A DNA stretch of 64,000 nt from Flavobacterium araucananum (GCF_002222055.1 NZ_MUGS01000014.1:241954-305953); one strand, 5' to 3'; shown: positions 47,515-56,735, counted from the first letter of the stretch. The notes: a model not told the origin generated them from the letters alone. Numbers and translations are program-made.

Positions 47515-48291
47515 CTACCACTTTTTTTGCTGTGGCATCATAATATCATTTTCTGCTTCTTTTTCTAATGCTGTTATTTCTTCCTGAGTTACGTTATAGT
47601 GTTCAGTTAAAATCTTTTTATATTCGCTTGTTTTTTCCTTATTTTTTAATTTGTAATACATCTTAAATACGGAGATATATGTATCCTTATTTATAAAAGA
47701 ATAAGCCTCGTCTGATGAGGGAGATTTTATAATTATTTTTAAATCAAGCCAATAAATCATAGCATCAATCGCTTCTGGATATTTTTTCAGGTAGATTAAT
47801 GCCATTCCTTTTTTTATAAGTGCACCATAATAAGTCATGGTAAACTCTCTCGATTTTACAGTCGAGATATCGATCGGGATATAGCGCATCATGTTGTCGC
47901 ATATTTTGACAACAGTATCATAGTTCTCTTTCTTTAAATAAAGATTTACCAATTTTTCTTCGACAAAAGTATATTCGGGATCAATCTGGTAGGCATACAG
48001 GTAGTTTTCTTCCGCCAGGTCTTTGTCCTCCAGTTTGGTATAGATATCGCCCAGCAGTTCGTAGGTTTCTTTGTGTTTTTCGTCGATTGCGAGTGCCTCT
48101 CTGGCATACAATAATGCAGCCTCCAGATTCCGGCTCTCATAATAGGTTACCGCCAGCAAATAGCGATAGGTTGCCTGTGCCGGAAACGTATTGTTGAGCG
48201 CGTGCAAGAGTGCGAGCGCATTGGCAAAATCGCCATTGTCACCACTGTATTTAGCGTCGCGCAGTATTTTTTTTACTTCTTTGTTTTGCAT
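47515..48291 (-). CDS. Tandem TPR protein, copy B (divergent C-terminus)
   Basis: A 258-residue paralogue almost identical to copies A and C over residues 1-180. It differs sharply in about 181-218: where A and C read ALIYLIEFDKITKSP and EDLYSFLDR, B reads AMIYWLDLKIIIKSP and DEAYSFINK. Identity returns at the C-terminus. Such a local block of change suits a specificity-determining surface or a gene-conversion patch. Cytosolic, no signal peptide. Confidence 0.8.
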   Translation of the reverse strand: MQNKEVKKILRDAKYSGDNGDFANALALLHALNNTFPAQATYRYLLAVTYYESRNLEAALLYAREALAIDEKHKETYELLGDIYTKLEDKDLAEENYLYAYQIDPEYTFVEEKLVNLYLKKENYDTVVKICDNMMRYIPIDISTVKSREFTMTYYGALIKKGMALIYLKKYPEAIDAMIYWLDLKIIIKSPSSDEAYSFINKDTYISVFKMYYKLKNKEKTSEYKKILTEHYNVTQEEITALEKEAENDIMMPQQKKW

Positions 48292-48328
48292 GTTATTATC
48301 CCCGTTTTTCTATTTGCTTATCGCCAGA

Positions 48329-49105
48329 TTACCACTTTTTTTGCTGCGGCATCATAATATCATTTTCTGCTTCTTTTTCTAATGCTGTTATTTCTTCCTG
48401 AGTTACGTTGTAGTGTTCTGTTATTATCGTTTTATATTCAGTTGTTTTTTCCTCATTTTTTAGTTTAAAACACATCTTAAATAAGGATATATATTCGTCT
48501 CTATCCAAAAAAGAATAGAGATCCTCTGACCAAGGTGACTTTGTAATTTTATCAAATTCAATCAAATAAATCAAAGCATCAATCGCTTCTGGATACTTTT
48601 TCAGATATATTAATGCCATTCCTTTTTTTATAAGTGCACCGTAATAAATCATGGTGAGCCCTCTCGATTTTACAGTCGAGATATCGATCGGGATATAGCG
48701 CATCATGTTGTCGCATATTTTGACAACAGCATCATAATTCTCTTTCTTTAAATAAAGATTTACCAATTTTTCTTCGACAAAAGTATATTCCGGATCAATC
48801 TGGTAGGCATAGAGATAGTTTTCTTCCGCCAGGTTTTTGTCCTCCAGTTTGGTATAGATATCGCCAAGCAGTTCGTAGGTTTCTTTGTGTTTTTCGTCGA
48901 TTGCGAGTGCCTCTCTGGCATACAATAATGCAGCCTCCAGATTGCGGCCCTCATAATAGGTTACCGCGAGCAAGTAGCGATAGGTTGCCTGTGCCGGAAA
49001 CGCATTGTTGAGCGCATGCAACAGTGCGAGCGCATTGGCAAAATCGCCATTGTCACGACTGTATTTAGCATCGCGAAGTATCTTTTTTACTTCTTTGTTC
49101 TCCAT
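48329..49105 (-). CDS. Tandem TPR protein, copy C (next to the toxin candidate)
   Basis: The first copy downstream of the effector gene, 11 bp after its stop. It starts MENKEV where the others start MQNKEV and is otherwise close to copy A. Its direct coupling to the effector gene makes it the strongest immunity candidate of the set. The family is otherwise known only as TPR-containing. Confidence 0.8.
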   Translation of the reverse strand: MENKEVKKILRDAKYSRDNGDFANALALLHALNNAFPAQATYRYLLAVTYYEGRNLEAALLYAREALAIDEKHKETYELLGDIYTKLEDKNLAEENYLYAYQIDPEYTFVEEKLVNLYLKKENYDAVVKICDNMMRYIPIDISTVKSRGLTMIYYGALIKKGMALIYLKKYPEAIDALIYLIEFDKITKSPWSEDLYSFLDRDEYISLFKMCFKLKNEEKTTEYKTIITEHYNVTQEEITALEKEAENDIMMPQQKKW

Positions 49106-49116
49106 AGTTTTTTATT

Positions 49117-49851
49117 TTAATAAGGTCCTGTATTGCCCGGTGGGTATTTGCCCATCAGGTTATAGTAAGCCGTGATAAGTCCTTTTTCTATAAAAATAGA
49201 CTGAAAATTGTTCGTGCGCGTTGCATACCATTCCAAGGCACCAAAAATATTTTTTTCTAAATTTCTTAAAATCATGGCTTCTTTTTTACTGGTCCACCGG
49301 AAAGCCTCATACCGTCTCATGACAGAGCTGTATCGGGTGCGTCCGTATTTGTAGATTTCCGGCGGGAACATCATAAGCATAACAGGATTATCAGGAAATC
49401 CTCTCTGATAATCTCCGTATACTCCGGGAGCAATAATATGTACATCATATACATTCCAGGGCCCGCCCTCAGAAGGTTTTGTGGTGTCTATAGGTATGGT
49501 TATGGGTAGTGGCCTGTCTATTGGTCCTGCAAGAGGTTTAGTCTCCGGAAAAGGTATTGCTACGGGAACCTCTACAAAATAATCCCATACTTTGTTGGCG
49601 GTCTCGCTACACCAGCTTGTCGCCTCCCTAACCCAGCCTGCGGTCGCATCACGTACCGGAATAACATAAGCCATTATCTGCTCATAATGGTCTATGACCC
49701 ACAGTATGCCAATGACGACAATAAGAACCGCTGCAATAACTCCTGCTATCCACCCCAGCGGATTCCAAAAATCTGCCATGAAAAATGTAACTATTGCCGC
49801 TTCGACAGCCATAAAAAACGGTAATGTCGATGATACTGAATCTGCTCCCAT
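49117..49851 (-). CDS. Candidate type VI effector with GIY-YIG-like C-terminus
   Basis: A 244-residue protein. Residues 10-53 form two hydrophobic helices with little between them, as in translocation domains of membrane-crossing effectors. A Pro-rich linker (about 95-130) leads to a C-terminal domain with IYKYGRT (166-172), an Arg-Arg-Tyr (179-181), Glu222 in FIEKGLI and a PPGN near the end (237-240). The order Y-K-x-G-x-T, R-Y, E, PPGN resembles GIY-YIG-fold toxin nucleases. Position directly behind PAAR-like and VgrG genes fits a carried effector. Both the fold and the activity are inferences. Confidence 0.6.
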   Translation of the reverse strand: MGADSVSSTLPFFMAVEAAIVTFFMADFWNPLGWIAGVIAAVLIVVIGILWVIDHYEQIMAYVIPVRDATAGWVREATSWCSETANKVWDYFVEVPVAIPFPETKPLAGPIDRPLPITIPIDTTKPSEGGPWNVYDVHIIAPGVYGDYQRGFPDNPVMLMMFPPEIYKYGRTRYSSVMRRYEAFRWTSKKEAMILRNLEKNIFGALEWYATRTNNFQSIFIEKGLITAYYNLMGKYPPGNTGPY

Positions 49852-49854
49852 ATA

Positions 49855-50187
49855 TTAAATTTGACCTGAGTTCGTACTTGCAATTATCCCGCCCATTGGG
49901 CAAATGCATCTCGAAGCCTCAGAGAGTGGCTTCATGTCCAGAATGGTAACTTTGGGCACCGTATTGATCCATTGCAAAGGTTGCCCGCTCAATGCGAGGT
50001 TCAACTGGCAGGTTCCGGCTATGGCACACAACCCAAAATGGGTAATATTGACACCTGCGGTATTGTCCTGGTGGGTAGCAAAAAAGCCATCCCGGTTTTT
50101 TATTTTGGTATTACTCGTCACATTTAGTACAGACGATAATAGCCCTTTGCTACATTCTAGTAAGGCATTGTTTTTAAGATAGTGCAT
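49855..50187 (-). CDS. DUF4280/PAAR-like spike tip protein
   Basis: A 110-residue protein with the shape and Cys pattern of the DUF4280 family that replaces PAAR at the type VI spike of Bacteroidota: ALLECSKG early, an ITHFGLCAI segment, and CICPMGG late. It begins 6 bp after the vgrG stop and ends 3 bp before the effector gene. It should sharpen the VgrG spike and dock the effector. Confidence 0.82.
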   Translation of the reverse strand: MHYLKNNALLECSKGLLSSVLNVTSNTKIKNRDGFFATHQDNTAGVNITHFGLCAIAGTCQLNLALSGQPLQWINTVPKVTILDMKPLSEASRCICPMGGIIASTNSGQI

Positions 50188-50193
50188 AATTTT

Positions 50194-52041
50194 TTATTTT
50201 ATTTTAACTTCTATTCCTCCGCTTAAGATCACATTCTGGTCACTGTTTATTTTAAAATTGTCGCCCTCTGCATTTTGATTCACTTTTTTTGCCTGCAAAT
50301 CAAAACTTTCGGTAGCGGTATGTTTTAGGTCTTTTCCGTTTATTTGTACCAATCCCTCGTTGTCAATTGACAATAAATGTTCGCCTACTTTTAGTTTTAT
50401 AGATGTTTTTCCTTCTAAAACAATATTGCCGTCGGCATCCATTTTAAGAAACGATTGTGGCGCTTCGCCTTTTTTTCCGCCTACATTTATAGTAGAACTT
50501 GTATGGGCGTTGGTGATGGAATTTCCTGCGCCGTCAAATTTCATATTGGCGCCACCCTGATCTGTGAGGTACATACTGCCCTCGTTATCGTTTAGTTTTA
50601 TGGCATTGCCACTTTTGGTACTCAGGCTGGTCATGTGGTTTTGAGCCCCGCCTCCTTTGGCAGTAGTACCGTTAAAAACGCTGCCTAACACAAAGGGTCT
50701 GTTGGGATCATTGTATCGAAAAGCCAGCATAACATCATCGCCTACTTCCGGGATTGTAACCAGACCGCGATTGCCGGGTACTGCTTCGCTCGAACCCGCA
50801 TCCGGTGTTAGTATTCGCAGCCACGGTGTACGACCACCTCTTACTTGTTGCCAAAGCATTTTGACCCGCACGCGTCCCTGATTTTTAGGGTCATTATTGT
50901 CTACCACTTTTGCCTGCTGAATTTGTGCCTGCGGTAGTGCAATCTCCGGTTCCGGTAATCTTTTTACAGAAGCCGGCAAAGCTTTAAAACGATTCGAATA
51001 TTCGTTGGTATCCGTGACCTGATGCATAATTTCGGTAATGATGTATTGCCCTATTTCCTGATTTCTATAATTGGTTTTTGTGACATCCAATCCGCTTAAA
51101 TGTGCTGTATTTACACTCATTTCTTCGCGTGCATCAATGCTGATAAAAGTACCTGTTTTTAATTGGGTGTTACGGCTTGTAGCGGTTATATAATTCGCTT
51201 CTGCCATGGCGCTTTCCTGTCTTTTTTTCAGGTTTTGCTCGAGGTATATATCATATCCGGTAGCCAGATTTCCGTACTCAAAAGAGGCAGTAGCGTAGAG
51301 TTTTTGCGAGCTTTCGAAAACCTCATTGCCCAGTCTTGACAATCCTTCGATCTCAGTATTGGTTTGAGCCTGATACAATTTATTGATATCATCATTGTAG
51401 GTATAAGCACTAAACTGAACCGGACTCGCCTCCAGCATAATATTTAGCTTAAACAAGTTTTTGCCAAAGGTCAGGTTCACCGTTTTATCCCTGCTTAAAG
51501 GTTTGCCAAAAAGCAACTTTTCGCCATCATAATACAGCCATTCGTTATATTGTTTTGCCAATCGTTTGATGTATTCAAAATCAGTTTCCAGATACTGGGT
51601 CTGATAGCTTATTTTTGAGGTATATTCCGGTACAATATCGTTTTGTAATTGCTCCTGAGCAGCGGTTTTAATAATTTCCCGGATCATTTCCTGCAGACTT
51701 GTATCTTCCCACGAATGCAGTTTTTTGCCTGATTCCAGCAAGATGGTTTTAGAAAAACCCGAAACAATAATTTGATTGCCTACCTGATCATCCTGCTGCG
51801 CAAATTGAATGTTGGTGATAATACCCAAAAAATTATTTTTGTCTTCTAAAACAATATGCACCGTTTTGCCCATCCATTTTCGGGCATTTTTTATGGTGTA
51901 GGCCATTGGTTTTTCTATGACCGTATGCGGTACTTTTATAACAAATTTATGATGATTGTTAATGCTTTGATGCAGTTCGATAGTGGTAAAATGTGAAATT
52001 TCTTTACCCTCAATTCCAAAAGTTATATTTTCCTGTTGCAT
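50194..52041 (-). CDS. vgrG: Type VI secretion spike protein VgrG/TssI
   Basis: A 615-residue protein with the phage-tail hub organisation: N-terminal gp27-like domain (about 1-370; contains TDFEYIKRLAKQYNEWLYYDG), OB-fold gp5 domain (about 380-460; GRVRVKMLWQQ and the following RILTPDAG) and a C-terminal beta-helix (about 480-610). Length and motifs match VgrG proteins of subtype iii. No other core genes of the apparatus are present here, so this is an auxiliary island using a machine encoded elsewhere. Confidence 0.92.
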   Translation of the reverse strand: MQQENITFGIEGKEISHFTTIELHQSINNHHKFVIKVPHTVIEKPMAYTIKNARKWMGKTVHIVLEDKNNFLGIITNIQFAQQDDQVGNQIIVSGFSKTILLESGKKLHSWEDTSLQEMIREIIKTAAQEQLQNDIVPEYTSKISYQTQYLETDFEYIKRLAKQYNEWLYYDGEKLLFGKPLSRDKTVNLTFGKNLFKLNIMLEASPVQFSAYTYNDDINKLYQAQTNTEIEGLSRLGNEVFESSQKLYATASFEYGNLATGYDIYLEQNLKKRQESAMAEANYITATSRNTQLKTGTFISIDAREEMSVNTAHLSGLDVTKTNYRNQEIGQYIITEIMHQVTDTNEYSNRFKALPASVKRLPEPEIALPQAQIQQAKVVDNNDPKNQGRVRVKMLWQQVRGGRTPWLRILTPDAGSSEAVPGNRGLVTIPEVGDDVMLAFRYNDPNRPFVLGSVFNGTTAKGGGAQNHMTSLSTKSGNAIKLNDNEGSMYLTDQGGANMKFDGAGNSITNAHTSSTINVGGKKGEAPQSFLKMDADGNIVLEGKTSIKLKVGEHLLSIDNEGLVQINGKDLKHTATESFDLQAKKVNQNAEGDNFKINSDQNVILSGGIEVKIK

Positions 52042-52158
52042 GTTTACGGCTGATAAAATATTAAAGTAATTTGCTGCTGGTAAAAAAATCCGAATGACTT
52101 CGAAATACTAAAAAGCAGGAAACAGCAATAGTAGCCGTTTCCCGCCAATGGACTAAAT

Positions 52159-52554
52159 TTAGATTTTAGGCCAATTGTTGTCTAAAGTTGCATTGCCAAG
52201 CAAAATTTTCTCGGCAGAGAATGTAATTTCGGTAATCATTGGTATCTCTTCTAAAGCATCCATTACCTCACTAAAAAATACAATAAAAGCATTCTCGAAA
52301 GTAAGCTCTTTCATAACCTGCTCAGAATCCGGCTTAAAAAACTTTACTTTACCACTTACGGCTTTGTGCTGGCTGTTTACTGCCTGCTCAATAACGGTAG
52401 TATTGTCTGTCGATTTTACTTTTAGATTTAGTCTGCCCCCTTTTATTTCAGACGAAACCGCTCCCTTACCATCTGTATGTCTCATCATATCTAATTTTGA
52501 AAATAATACCTGGTACTCTTGTCCTTCAAATTCTAAAATTGCTTTAAATGCCAT
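52159..52554 (-). CDS. tssD: Type VI secretion tube protein TssD (Hcp)
   Basis: A 131-residue protein of the Bacteroidota TssD/Hcp family. It has the small beta-barrel composition, with the start MAFKAILEFEGQEYQVL and the late EIPMITEITFSAEKI, and no signal peptide. It is the first gene of the island, 117 bp before vgrG. It forms the ring-stacked tube and may chaperone effectors. Confidence 0.88.
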   Translation of the reverse strand: MAFKAILEFEGQEYQVLFSKLDMMRHTDGKGAVSSEIKGGRLNLKVKSTDNTTVIEQAVNSQHKAVSGKVKFFKPDSEQVMKELTFENAFIVFFSEVMDALEEIPMITEITFSAEKILLGNATLDNNWPKI

Positions 52555-52925
52555 AATAAAAATATTTAATTATTAAAAAAAAACGTTTCTGTCTCCATCC
52601 TTTTTATCTTGTTTGACTGTTATAACAAAAAAACAGATCCTGATAGATGCTATTATATCAGTACGATCCCATAGTATTTCTTATTTGTTAATTTGTAAGA
52701 ATAATATATTATTAAATAAACTATATTGTACGAAAATACAATAAATTGTAATATATCATAATTTTTTGTAAGATTTTTTATAAAAAATACATAATAAGAA
52801 ACAAAAAACACATACATCATAAATTGTATTGCTGTCGATAAGTTTTATTGAAAATTGAGATCTAAAAAAATTATATACTTTTGTTCTTCTTACATTTTGC
52901 ATTAATTATTTACAAAAAAGTTGGT
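52555..52925. other. AT-rich divergent intergenic region
   Basis: About 370 bp of very AT-rich DNA between the divergent tssD and Crp-type genes. A promoter for the latter is visible (TTG at 52855-52857, an 18-bp spacer and TACTTTTG at 52876-52883). No gene is seen. Confidence 0.55.
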
Positions 52926-53513
52926 ATGCTCCCTAACGGCATTATAGAACATATTCGAATGAAGTTTAAAAACCAGCTTCCTGAAGAATTTCTTCAGGAG
53001 TTGCAAAAAAATGCCCAATTTGTAATACTAAAAAAAGGAGAGATCCTTTTTTCAAACCACACTAAGCAAAACCATACTTTTGTACTTATTGAAGGTAGTT
53101 TGTTGCGCTTTATTATTACTCCCCAAGGCGACGATCGTGCAACTATGTTTCATACAGAAACTTTTTTTCCAATGATCGGAAACAGTTTCACAGAAAAAGA
53201 AAGCTCTGATTTAGCCTATTATATCAAAGCAAATGAAAATGCTCAATTGGTTGAGTTTAAACGTGATTTTGCTGTATCCTGTATAGAAAAATATCCTTTT
53301 TTAGCAAAACTTACATTCCTGAATACCATAGAGTATCTCCAGACTCACCACTTAATTCAAAACCATCTCATCGCGCTTTCCAGCCTTGATTTTTTTCAAT
53401 GGTTTCTTAAACACTACAGCTTTATTTTTAGGCACTTTCAATCTCAGGATATAGCAAGTTTTATGGGAATAACTCCTGCCTGGTATAGCAAACTCAAACG
53501 AAAACTTACATAA
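52926..53513 (+). CDS. Crp/Fnr-family regulator
   Basis: A 195-residue protein with an N-terminal cyclic-nucleotide-binding-like barrel (about 15-130; LKKGEILFSNHT, FVLIEGSLLRFI) and a short C-terminal helix-turn-helix (about 150-195; DIASFMGITPAWYSKLKRKL). It is typical of the short Bacteroidota Crp-like regulators. I start at ATG 52926, with the next ATG 33 bp on. A clear promoter lies upstream. It faces away from the type VI island, and a regulatory link is possible but not shown. Confidence 0.88.
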   Translation: MLPNGIIEHIRMKFKNQLPEEFLQELQKNAQFVILKKGEILFSNHTKQNHTFVLIEGSLLRFIITPQGDDRATMFHTETFFPMIGNSFTEKESSDLAYYIKANENAQLVEFKRDFAVSCIEKYPFLAKLTFLNTIEYLQTHHLIQNHLIALSSLDFFQWFLKHYSFIFRHFQSQDIASFMGITPAWYSKLKRKLT

Positions 53514-53590
53514 AATAAGTTTTTTTCTTTCTTTTTTTCTTGTCTTAATTCAAGCGATAACATTTATTTACTTCATAATATTGCTATTGA

Positions 53591-54160
53591 ATAAGCAAAT
53601 TATACCTAAAAAAACACGGTATTTCTGAAAAAACTCTGGATGATGCCTACAACGCTATGGCTGTAAATTTGCGTCGCGGAGCAGCACAAAATTCTCGTGC
53701 ATGCGAACGTAAAGAATTTGCTGCAACTGCAAAAGAACAGGGTTACAGCGATGTTTTAGAATATATGCGTTCTGAGCATAATCCAAAAATCACCCAATAT
53801 ATTCGTAAAAGCGGTAGCGTTTTGCACAACGTAGCAGCAGGTGCAATCATTGTTTGTGCTGCTGATATTGCAGGGAAATTGAGTAAAAAACCAATTAATG
53901 TAATTGATTATGCCAGCTCGAGCAACACGCAACGTTATCCTTTTTGTTTTCACCAGATGAATGTTGACGTCAAAGAGGCTCTTGTTCGTAACGGAACAAA
54001 TTTAGACAATCTTGATTTAATGATTACCACCGTGATGACATCAGGCGAGCAAATGGACAGTGCAGAAGTATTTGGCTATTTGCCTGATGGCGAAGGTTAT
54101 CAATATGAATTGGACGGCCGCCTTTGCCTATCTGCCAGCAATGCGGAAGCACTACAGTAG
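53591..54160 (+). pseudogene. Decayed thiolase gene (N- and C-terminus lost)
   Basis: The open frame reads as the middle of a SCP2/acetyl-CoA-acetyltransferase-like thiolase: KHGISEKTLDDAYNAMAVNLRR, then NPKITQYIRKSG, AAGAIIVCAADIA and YELDGRL. A typical family member has about 390 residues, but here about 185 remain, with a stop immediately upstream and no start before Met of AMAVNLR (53657). At YELDGRL, where family proteins continue with INTNGG, the sequence runs instead into an OB-fold protein in another frame. This is a deletion scar. Confidence 0.65.
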
Positions 54161-54459
54161 ACTGGACTGAAATGGGAAATGATGCCGTAATTGAAGAAAT
54201 ACGTTTTGAAGATTCCAGCGTTGGAGGAGATTACACGTTTCGGAAAGCAAATGATTTTTTTGCCAATAAAGAAATACCTTATTGCATTTGTGTGGGAAAG
54301 TTTCCTGCCGGAACGCATAAATTTCATGCAGCACTCTACGGAATTAATCAGGACAATTTAGCCCAATGGAAGGCAAATTTACCTTTTGTTGCACCTGTTC
54401 ATTTTATTGAAATGGCAGGAGACTTTAAGGCAGTAGGTTTTAAAATACCTAATAAATAA
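54124..54459 (+). pseudogene. Truncated Zn-ribbon/OB-fold (DUF35-like) gene
   Basis: The remaining frame begins PICQQCGSTTVDW, the second half of a rubredoxin-like zinc ribbon, followed by an OB-fold region (to AVGFKIPNK). Such proteins partner thiolases, and the gene lies directly behind the thiolase remnant. The N-terminus is missing; only TTG or an internal ATG (54172) could start it. The two remnants are joined out of frame at about 54120. Confidence 0.5.
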
Positions 54460-54582
54460 TTGGTCAGAAAAAGTGTTCGATGCCCCTAAAATTAAAAGAG
54501 GAAAACAAACTTTAAAATAAATAGTTCCTCTATCTAAAAATGCTTAATTATTTTAATTTAATAACTGAAAAATTATAAAGAG

Positions 54583-56337
54583 ATGAACAGGATAACTGAA
54601 AAAATGATTTTCAAACCCGCATTTGAATATATTGATAACGGAATTGAACACGGTGTACTAAGCCCGTTTGAAACCAAAGAAACAATGTTGAAAAAGGGGG
54701 AACAAATTGCTCCCGGCTTTAAACCCCTTGCTTGTGACATTCGTTTTTTGAAAGATGTCCCTGTAAAAATGCGCGACGGTGTTACCATTTATACGGATAT
54801 TTTCCTGCCTGTTACCCAGGAAAAAGTCCCTACGCTTATTGCATGGAGTCCTTATGGAAAAAGTGCCGGAACAGCTCCTCGTTATGTTGGTTTGTTCAAC
54901 ATGCTTGCAATGGGAAATGCATGGGGTTCCGGCTTAACCAAGTTTGAAGCCCCCGATCCTGCCTATTGGGTTCAGCACGGATATGCAGTATGTAACCCGG
55001 ACGCACGCGGGATTGCCCATAGCCAAGGCGATACTACAATGATTGGTTCGCAAGAAGCAGAAGATTGTTATGATCTTATCGAATGGCTGGCAGCACAAGA
55101 CTGGTCTAACCGCAAAACAGCCTTATCGGGAACTTCTTATCTGGCTTTTTCGCAATGGTTTATTGCGGCAGGTCAACCGCCACATCTTACTTGTATAAGT
55201 CCAACCGAAGGTTTGCAGGATGCTTATCGTGATTTGGCATACATTGGCGGAATTCCGGATCCTAATTTCCTTCACCGTTTGCAAATAAATCACGTAAGTG
55301 CTACAGGTGCAAAACGAGAAGATATGGTCGCTGAGATGGAGGCTTATCCCCTTGCAAATCACGAATTATGGAAAGACAAAGTAGCCGATGTCTCTAAAAT
55401 TACGATACCTGCCTATATTGTGGCAAGTTACTCTAATACCTTGCATACCATGGGAACTTTTCGCTCATGGCGTTCAATTGGTTCTCCCAAAAAATGGTTG
55501 CGTATTCACGATACCCAGGAATGGCCTGATTACTACAATGCCGAATCTACCGAGGATCTCCGCCGATTTTTTGACTATTACCTGCTTGATAAAGAAAATG
55601 ACTGGGAAAAAACACCAACTGTAAGGTATTCGATTCTGGATTTTCATGGTAAAAACCGTACTGGCCTTGCTGCTCAAACTTTCCCTCCAAAAGAATCTGA
55701 AATCCAACGCTATTATATGAGTGGCAAAACAAGGACTTTACAATCAACTGCCGATACCAATGAGTTGCCATTGCGTTATTTTCCGGAAGCTTTGCCTTGT
55801 CGTATATCATTCCAGACTGTTTTTGAAAAAGAAACTACTTTTATTGGTTATCCAAAAGTAAAACTTTTTATGGAAACAGAAAATACCAATGATATGGATG
55901 TATTTGTGTGGGTACAAAAAATTGATAAATTAGGCAATGTATTAAGTGAGTTTGTAGTTCCAAATCGCAATGCCGCTTTGCAGGATTTTACTCAGGACGG
56001 AGCTTCTGCATTGCGTTACAAAGGTCCAAGCGGACGTTTGCGCGCTTCTGCGAGACATTTAGACCCAAAACTTTCTACAGATGAAATACCTGCGTACAGT
56101 TTTGATCGTGTAGATAAGCTTTCAGAAAAAGAAATCACAGAGCTCGATATTGTACTTAGTCCGATTGGTATGACTTATTATGCCGGCGAAACTTTGCGTG
56201 TGATGATTAGCAGCAAAGACGAAATTGGCTCTGTAATGCCGGGAACTCCGGGTTGTATCCCCAACAATAAAGGCATACATATCCTGCATACTGGTGGTAA
56301 ATACGCCAGTTATCTGCAAATGCCTGTAATGAAATAA
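54583..56337 (+). CDS. CocE/NonD-family hydrolase (X-Pro peptidase-like)
   Basis: A 584-residue protein without signal peptide. It has an alpha/beta-hydrolase domain with KMRDGVTIYTDIFLP, GYAVCNPDARG and nucleophile elbow GTSYLAFSQW, and a C-terminal jelly-roll domain (about 370-580; DMDVFVWVQKIDKLG, GETLRVMISSKDE). Family members hydrolyse esters such as cocaine, glutaryl-7-ACA or X-prolyl peptides. It follows the thiolase/OB-fold remnants by 123 bp and may have been part of the same acquired cluster. Its substrate is unknown. Confidence 0.88.
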   Translation: MNRITEKMIFKPAFEYIDNGIEHGVLSPFETKETMLKKGEQIAPGFKPLACDIRFLKDVPVKMRDGVTIYTDIFLPVTQEKVPTLIAWSPYGKSAGTAPRYVGLFNMLAMGNAWGSGLTKFEAPDPAYWVQHGYAVCNPDARGIAHSQGDTTMIGSQEAEDCYDLIEWLAAQDWSNRKTALSGTSYLAFSQWFIAAGQPPHLTCISPTEGLQDAYRDLAYIGGIPDPNFLHRLQINHVSATGAKREDMVAEMEAYPLANHELWKDKVADVSKITIPAYIVASYSNTLHTMGTFRSWRSIGSPKKWLRIHDTQEWPDYYNAESTEDLRRFFDYYLLDKENDWEKTPTVRYSILDFHGKNRTGLAAQTFPPKESEIQRYYMSGKTRTLQSTADTNELPLRYFPEALPCRISFQTVFEKETTFIGYPKVKLFMETENTNDMDVFVWVQKIDKLGNVLSEFVVPNRNAALQDFTQDGASALRYKGPSGRLRASARHLDPKLSTDEIPAYSFDRVDKLSEKEITELDIVLSPIGMTYYAGETLRVMISSKDEIGSVMPGTPGCIPNNKGIHILHTGGKYASYLQMPVMK

Positions 56338-56357
56338 TCGGTATTTTTTTTCAAAAA

Positions 56358-56386
56358 AAAAGCACCTGCTTTTGGCAGGTGCTTTT
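56358..56386. terminator. Bidirectional terminator
   Basis: A 12-bp stem AAAAGCACCTGC / GCAGGTGCTTTT with loop TTTTG between the convergent hydrolase and cold-shock genes, with A and T runs at its two sides. Confidence 0.88.
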
Positions 56387-56404
56387 ACTTTTTCTCCTAA
56401 TATA

Positions 56405-56596
56405 TTAGGCTACTACAACGTTTACAGCATTTGGGCCTTTTTTACCTTCTGCTATGTCGTAACGTACTTCATCGTTCTCACGTATATTTTCTGATAAACC
56501 TGAAACATGAACAAAAATTTCACTTCCACCGTTTTTTGGTGTAATAAATCCAAAACCTTTTTCTTCATTAAAGAATTTTACTGTACCTTCTTGCAT
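56405..56596 (-). CDS. Cold-shock domain protein (CspA family)
   Basis: A 63-residue single-domain cold-shock protein. It contains the RNP1-like motif KGFGFITP and the RNP2-like EIFVHVS, both nucleic-acid binding strands of the OB fold. It is a single-stranded nucleic-acid chaperone. A TATATTTG -7 element lies at 56618-56625 on the minus strand, so the leader is short. Confidence 0.95.
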   Translation of the reverse strand: MQEGTVKFFNEEKGFGFITPKNGGSEIFVHVSGLSENIRENDEVRYDIAEGKKGPNAVNVVVA

Positions 56597-56735
56597 CTTA
56601 ATAATTATTTATTGGAGCAAATATATTAAATTTAACAGTACAAAACTGAAAAAGAAGCAATTAGACCTAAATAATAGTTTATTTTTTTCTAAATGTCCCA
56701 AAAACAGATTTTTAAACCTCTTTTCCGGAATTGAT

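Larger units (their letters stand above)
46701..49105 (-). repeat. Three tandem 814-bp gene repeats
   Basis: Starts of the three TPR genes are spaced 814 bp and 814 bp. Each unit is a 777-bp gene plus a 37-bp spacer that begins with TTATTATCCCCGTTTTTC. The units are near-identical over most of their length, and differences cluster in the last third of each gene. Confidence 0.9.

Noticed and set aside
46701..49105. Tandem repeats considered as a CRISPR-like or phage array
   Set aside because: The 814-bp units are complete protein genes, so this is gene triplication and not a spacer array.
46701..52554. A complete type VI secretion apparatus
   Set aside because: Only tube, spike and tip genes are present; sheath, baseplate, membrane-complex and ClpV genes are absent from the window.
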